Origin: Pascua guehoae
Taxonomy: Eukaryota > Basidiomycota > Tremellomycetes > Trichosporonales > Trichosporonaceae
Length of the DNA: 10,894 nt
Direction of reading: 5' to 3'
Assembly (NCBI GenBank): GCA_001600415.1
Contig: BCJX01000001.1
Location: forward strand, 3,527,990-3,538,883
Part shown: positions 7,434-10,894 of the stretch, piece by piece
How positions within the stretch are numbered: the stretch's first letter is position 1
How the letters are laid out: each line of letters begins with the position of its first letter
Program-made: the position numbers and the translations under genes
The notes under the pieces: generated by a model
Database searches by the model: none
Seen by the model: only the letters and a program-made list of their open reading frames with translations
Told to the model about the DNA's origin: nothing

Positions 7434-8335
7434 GTGAGTGTGTCGCCCGTGGCCTGAGCTTCTGCCCCCCCGGTCGCTCACTCACTCGACTCGCCTTGGC
7501 CTCGTCGCCTCGCTCGCTCGCCGCTGCCCTCGCTGGCCTTTCCCTGCCCCTTTGCTTCCCTTGGCTCCCTTTGCCTTTGCTTTGGCTTTGGTCTTTTGGT
7601 CGACGACAACCAACCCGCTTTCTGTTCCTCCATTCTCTTTCCTTGTGCTTCTCCAACCTTTGACCCATTCATTCGTCCTCTTTTCCTCTTTCCCCCCCTC
7701 CCCATTCCCCCTCTCCTCTTCTTCGCCATCGCCCCCGTCCTCAATCCTCGACCCCGTCATTCTCATTCTCAAGGTGTCTCTACCATCACGAAACACGACC
7801 TCTGTTAACGAGCAACGACTACTTTTGCCCCCCACCCCCCAAACCCCCCTTTCCCGCTTTCCCCTCAACAAACCATACACAACTCTCAACCCAACCGACA
7901 ACACCCAACCCTACACCCCTCCCCCCAACCTCTCTCTGCTACCAACAACTCGACGTCACGCGTCACTCGCAGAACCCACACACACACACTCCCATTCCTC
8001 GCGGCCACAACCAGGCCACCACGGAAACGCTTCCCCCATTTCGCATACCTAGACATCACAACCCAGTCTCACCGCTCTTCCGCATCCGGCATCCACATCG
8101 ACCAACAACCACCCAGCACAAACGACTGTCACCCTTGCACCAATATCACCGCCTCTTCATTCACGTTCGACGACGCCGGACGAGGCCCCATGCCCAAGTG
8201 GCCTTAGACACATTGCTCCGTTGACGACTGAAACGTAGTTGCACCCACGACCCCCGCTCCACCACCCACCGCCGCTCGCCGCGCCCCCCACCGCTTTCGC
8301 ACACCGCAAAACACCGATACACGCCACCAGCCGTC
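7434..8335 (+). promoter_or_regulatory. Probable promoter-proximal region and long 5' leader of the RRM/R3H gene
   Basis: This 902-nt stretch is C/T-rich, poor in G, and holds only one ATG before the start codon at 8336. That is the pattern of a scanned 5' leader. The last ATG before it (7431-7433) is followed at once by GTGAGT, a good splice donor, so a 5'-UTR intron is possible, though I cannot fix an acceptor. Low G content alone reduces ATG frequency, so transcription of the whole stretch is inferred. Confidence 0.45.
8190..8207 (+). other. Upstream ORF of five codons (MPKWP)
   Basis: The only ATG between 7434 and the main start opens MPKWP followed by TAG, ending 128 nt before the main ATG. 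Its context (C at -3) is weak. If transcribed it could modestly reduce or condition translation of the downstream RNA-binding protein. Confidence 0.35.
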
Positions 8336-10213
8336 ATGACCCACCAACACTCGTCGCCTCCGCTCCCCAACCTTCACACGTTGTCGATAACTCCGTCGCC
8401 GTATGGTGTCCAGTCCGAGTATCCGTACAACGGCGTGTTTGGACCGCCGCTGACCACGCCTCCCGCGCAACCGGCGCGCGGCTGGACAAGCAGCCCCAAA
8501 CGCGGGTCGCGGTCTGGCATCCCACAGGTCAGTAGACGTCACACTGTGGGGACACACTGCACAGCACTAACGCAGCAGGCCTGGTTTGAACCCGCACGCG
8601 AGCCGCCATCGCTCTCGACGCAGTACGAGGCGTTCCAGCGCGACACGTCGTCGCCGCCGACCTTGTCGCCGCCCTCGTCTTCTGCCTCTGGTGCGACTCC
8701 GGCTCAGCCATACTATCCGGCGTTTGCACTGGAGCCATTCCCGTCGATGGGCCTGGCGCCCTCGCCACCGCCCCAAGTGCCCTACGGCATGGCCGCGCCG
8801 GGCTCGGCCGGGGGCTATGGGAATGGACTTGCCGCATTTGGATCGGCGCAGCTCGCGTCGATGCCCCAGCGACCGGCGCCCGCCCAGTGGCGCGGCAATG
8901 CCATGATCCCCACGCCCGACGACGATGTGATTCCGACCGCCATTGTTATCAAAAACATTCCATTCGCCGTGTCGCGCGACACGCTGCTTGGCATCATCGA
9001 GTCGCTTGGTGCGCCTCTCCCGTACGCGTTCAACTACCACCACGACAATGGCGTGTTCCGTGGTCTTGCGTTTGCAAACTTTCGCCAGCCGGAAGAGGCC
9101 GCGAGCGTTGTCGCCGCCCTCAACGGCTATGATGTGCAGGGGCGCAAGCTTCGCGTCGAGTACAAAAAAGTCTTGCAGCCGGGCGAAAAGGACCGCATCG
9201 AGCGTGAAAAGGCCATCAAGCGTATGAAGAGCATGCAGATTGACGCGGCGGCAAAGGCCTCTCCCAGCGAGATGCCCCCACCGCCCCACTCTGCGTCGCG
9301 CGTCAACGGCCACCACCCACAGTTTTCGTTTGACACGACCAACGACAGCCCGCCCAACTCTGCGACGTCGACGAGCTCGGACTCGCTCCCGACGTCGCTG
9401 GACCTGAACGACACCAACCAGCTCAATGTCTACACCATGGTGTTCATGTTCAAGGAGGACCGCATGCGCGACGAGCTTGTCCTCTCGCGCAGCCTGTCGC
9501 CTGCTGAGCGCCGCATCGTACACCTTGTTGCTCAAAAGCTCAACGTGACGAGCATCACAAAGGGCGAAGGGGACAGCAAGCACGTTGTCGTGACCAAGGA
9601 CCGGCCGTCTCCGACGCAGCAGCTTGGCACGACGTCGTACCTCGCGCCGTACCAGGGCGACGGGCCGCAGCCGGGTCTGCGGATCAAAAAGTCGATGCCG
9701 GATCTGCGGGGTTTCAACGGTCCCGTCGTTGCCCGGGACCCTGCGCGGAGCTTGACGCCTCAGCGGTCGTCGGGCAACCTGCGTGCCGAGGCCGCCGGCG
9801 GTGTGGTCGCAGGACGCGACTATGCGTCAATGGGAGCGTCGCACGGCCGACGCCTCAACGGCCACGGATTGGGTTCGGGGAACTTTAACAACTTCTTTGG
9901 CACCGTGATCGGCGGTGTGCCTCCCGTGCCGCCTCTTCCGCACTCTCTGAGTGAACGGCAGCATGACCGACAGCTCGACCGCCAGCTTGACCGGCAGCTC
10001 GACAGGCAGCAGGGCAACAATGACAACGATGCAGGCTCGCAGCCGCTGCGCAATCCGCGCGGACCTGTGGGCGAGTCGCGCGGCTTTGGCGGCATTATGC
10101 GCCCCGTGTCGAGCTCGCTTCGCGGTGTGCCCGGGTCGGTCTCGCTTGGTAGGAGACTGAGCGAAGAAGACGAGCATGAGAATGCGCGCACCCGCGAAGA
10201 GCTCGACCTGTAG
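8336..10213 (+). CDS. RRM and R3H domain RNA-binding protein (fungal Pin4/Cip-like)
   Basis: Two exons, 8336-8527 and 8579-10213, give 608 residues. The 51-nt intron has donor GTCAGT, branch CTAAC and acceptor CAGCAG. It has no stop and is a multiple of three, so the unspliced frame encodes 625 residues. Residues 1-184 are Pro/Ser/Ala-rich, with S/T-P sites, and probably disordered. An RRM spans about 185-260, with RNP2 IVIKNIPF (186-193) and RNP1 FRGLAFANF (224-232), followed by a charged helix (EKDRIEREKAIKRMKSMQ). An R3H-like domain spans about 346-405, with the R-x3-H motif in RRIVH (375-379). The tail is low-complexity with a DRQL repeat. An RRM followed by R3H recalls fungal Pin4 and fission yeast Cip1/Cip2, post-transcriptional regulators in stress and cell cycle. 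By analogy it should bind single-stranded RNA in the cytoplasm. Orthology is likely but untested. The start has G at -3. Confidence 0.92.
   Translation: MTHQHSSPPLPNLHTLSITPSPYGVQSEYPYNGVFGPPLTTPPAQPARGWTSSPKRGSRSGIPQVSRRHTVGTHCTALTQQAWFEPAREPPSLSTQYEAFQRDTSSPPTLSPPSSSASGATPAQPYYPAFALEPFPSMGLAPSPPPQVPYGMAAPGSAGGYGNGLAAFGSAQLASMPQRPAPAQWRGNAMIPTPDDDVIPTAIVIKNIPFAVSRDTLLGIIESLGAPLPYAFNYHHDNGVFRGLAFANFRQPEEAASVVAALNGYDVQGRKLRVEYKKVLQPGEKDRIEREKAIKRMKSMQIDAAAKASPSEMPPPPHSASRVNGHHPQFSFDTTNDSPPNSATSTSSDSLPTSLDLNDTNQLNVYTMVFMFKEDRMRDELVLSRSLSPAERRIVHLVAQKLNVTSITKGEGDSKHVVVTKDRPSPTQQLGTTSYLAPYQGDGPQPGLRIKKSMPDLRGFNGPVVARDPARSLTPQRSSGNLRAEAAGGVVAGRDYASMGASHGRRLNGHGLGSGNFNNFFGTVIGGVPPVPPLPHSLSERQHDRQLDRQLDRQLDRQQGNNDNDAGSQPLRNPRGPVGESRGFGGIMRPVSSSLRGVPGSVSLGRRLSEEDEHENARTREELDL
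9965..10012 (+). repeat. 12-bp in-frame minisatellite encoding (DRQL)n
   Basis: Four 12-bp units at 9965, 9977, 9989 and 10001, each starting GAC, encode DRQL three times and then DRQQ. Codons differ between units at third positions, so the array is not a very recent expansion. It adds an alternating-charge, possibly helical patch to the disordered tail. Confidence 0.9.
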
Positions 10214-10894
10214 TGGAGCTCTTTTTGCACGAGGTGTGCCCCGGGAGCAGCATCACGGCGCACGGCCGCGGCGGCCTAATTTGCATGCGCTGCATGTCCC
10301 GTCGCTCGCTCCGATGTCGTCGCCATTACTCCATCGTCCCTGCCATTGCTATGACCACGACCTAGCACATCGTTACGACTGACCGCACCAATCAACCAAC
10401 CCGATACATTCACACGCGCCACAGAATCCACCCACCCCTCCCGTCTTGAACTTTTGCAGGTAGAGAGGACGGATACATGTAATTGTACACGATGCAAAGT
10501 TATGACTCGAGAGCGGGAAAGCAGTGACACCAGGTGTCGGGCAGGTAGGCCGCAGGTACGGCGCTGAGTGGAGCGCACCTTGCCAAGGACGTGCCCAGTC
10601 TTGGACGCAGCTAGCAGCTGCAGCTGGATAGCAGCTGGTGAGCGTGGCCGAGGCCGAACAGAAGAGTGCACGGAAAGATTGCACGACAGCGTGGCAGTGC
10701 ACCAGCCCCAACCGAGGCCAATTGACTTTGTCGATTAAGAGTAAGAGTAATCCCGAGTGCCGAGAGCAAAATGGGTACGCGTTCCTCGCTCCCGACGCCA
10801 CGGCACCGGACCGCGTGCACTGCATGCGTTGCGGGCGTGTTTGCAAAGCCCCACGCGCTAGTGTTTTGGCGACCTGGCGGTGGGAGGGGGGGGG
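10214..10894. other. 3' flank of the RRM/R3H gene; nothing else recognised
   Basis: No gene, tRNA or repeat is supported. Minus-strand frames here have no protein-like motifs. A cluster of CAGCTG/AGCAGCT words occurs at about 10609-10637, and the window closes on nine G (10886-10894). I could not identify a poly(A) signal with confidence. Confidence 0.5.

Noticed and set aside
8567..9583. 338-codon minus-strand frame
   Set aside because: Antisense shadow of the RRM/R3H coding sequence; Arg/Val-rich with no motif, caused by the GC-rich third positions of the real gene.

Overview
The window looks like nuclear DNA of a basidiomycete yeast, most likely a tremellomycete and plausibly of the Trichosporonales. 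Four things point that way. The genes are GC-rich and cut by short introns (51-76 nt) with GTGAGY/GTAAGY-like donors and a CTGAC/CTAAC branch site close to the acceptor. One gene is a fungal cytochrome b5/acyl-CoA dehydrogenase fusion. There is an intron-bearing tRNA-Glu. A tract of TTAGGGGG units matches the telomere repeat type known from Cryptococcus. The exact species cannot be read from the sequence.

Layout: (1) 1-746, minus strand: the 5' end of a gene whose product starts MGLASKLAAS and continues into a Pro/Gln/Gly/Tyr-rich repeat leader. The functional domain lies beyond the window. Its first intron is unusually long (324 nt) and ends in a 61-codon stop-free, in-frame, proline-rich stretch with its own ATG, so an alternative first exon is possible. 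(2) 747-2727: about 2 kb between divergent genes, holding a 412-bp non-autonomous DNA transposon (1431-1842) with 81-82 bp terminal inverted repeats, a 9-bp target-site duplication and an internal 98-bp telomere-like tract. (3) 2728-4543, plus strand: a complete five-exon gene for a 524-residue cytochrome b5/acyl-CoA dehydrogenase. (4) 4654-4750, plus strand: tRNA-Glu(CTC) with a 25-nt intron and a T4 terminator. (5) 4759-7433: mostly non-coding sequence as far as I can see, with one weak small-gene candidate near 5082-5515, a G14 run and a trinucleotide microsatellite. (6) 7434-8335: a pyrimidine-rich, ATG-poor stretch that behaves like a long 5' leader for the next gene, with one five-codon uORF. 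(7) 8336-10213, plus strand: a complete RRM plus R3H RNA-binding protein of the fungal Pin4/Cip type. (8) 10214-10894: 3' flank with nothing I can call, ending in a G run.

The genes do not form an evident pathway: a lipid or acyl-CoA oxidation enzyme, a tRNA, an RNA-binding regulator and a low-complexity protein of unknown job. The most unusual object is the transposon-like element carrying telomere-type repeats.
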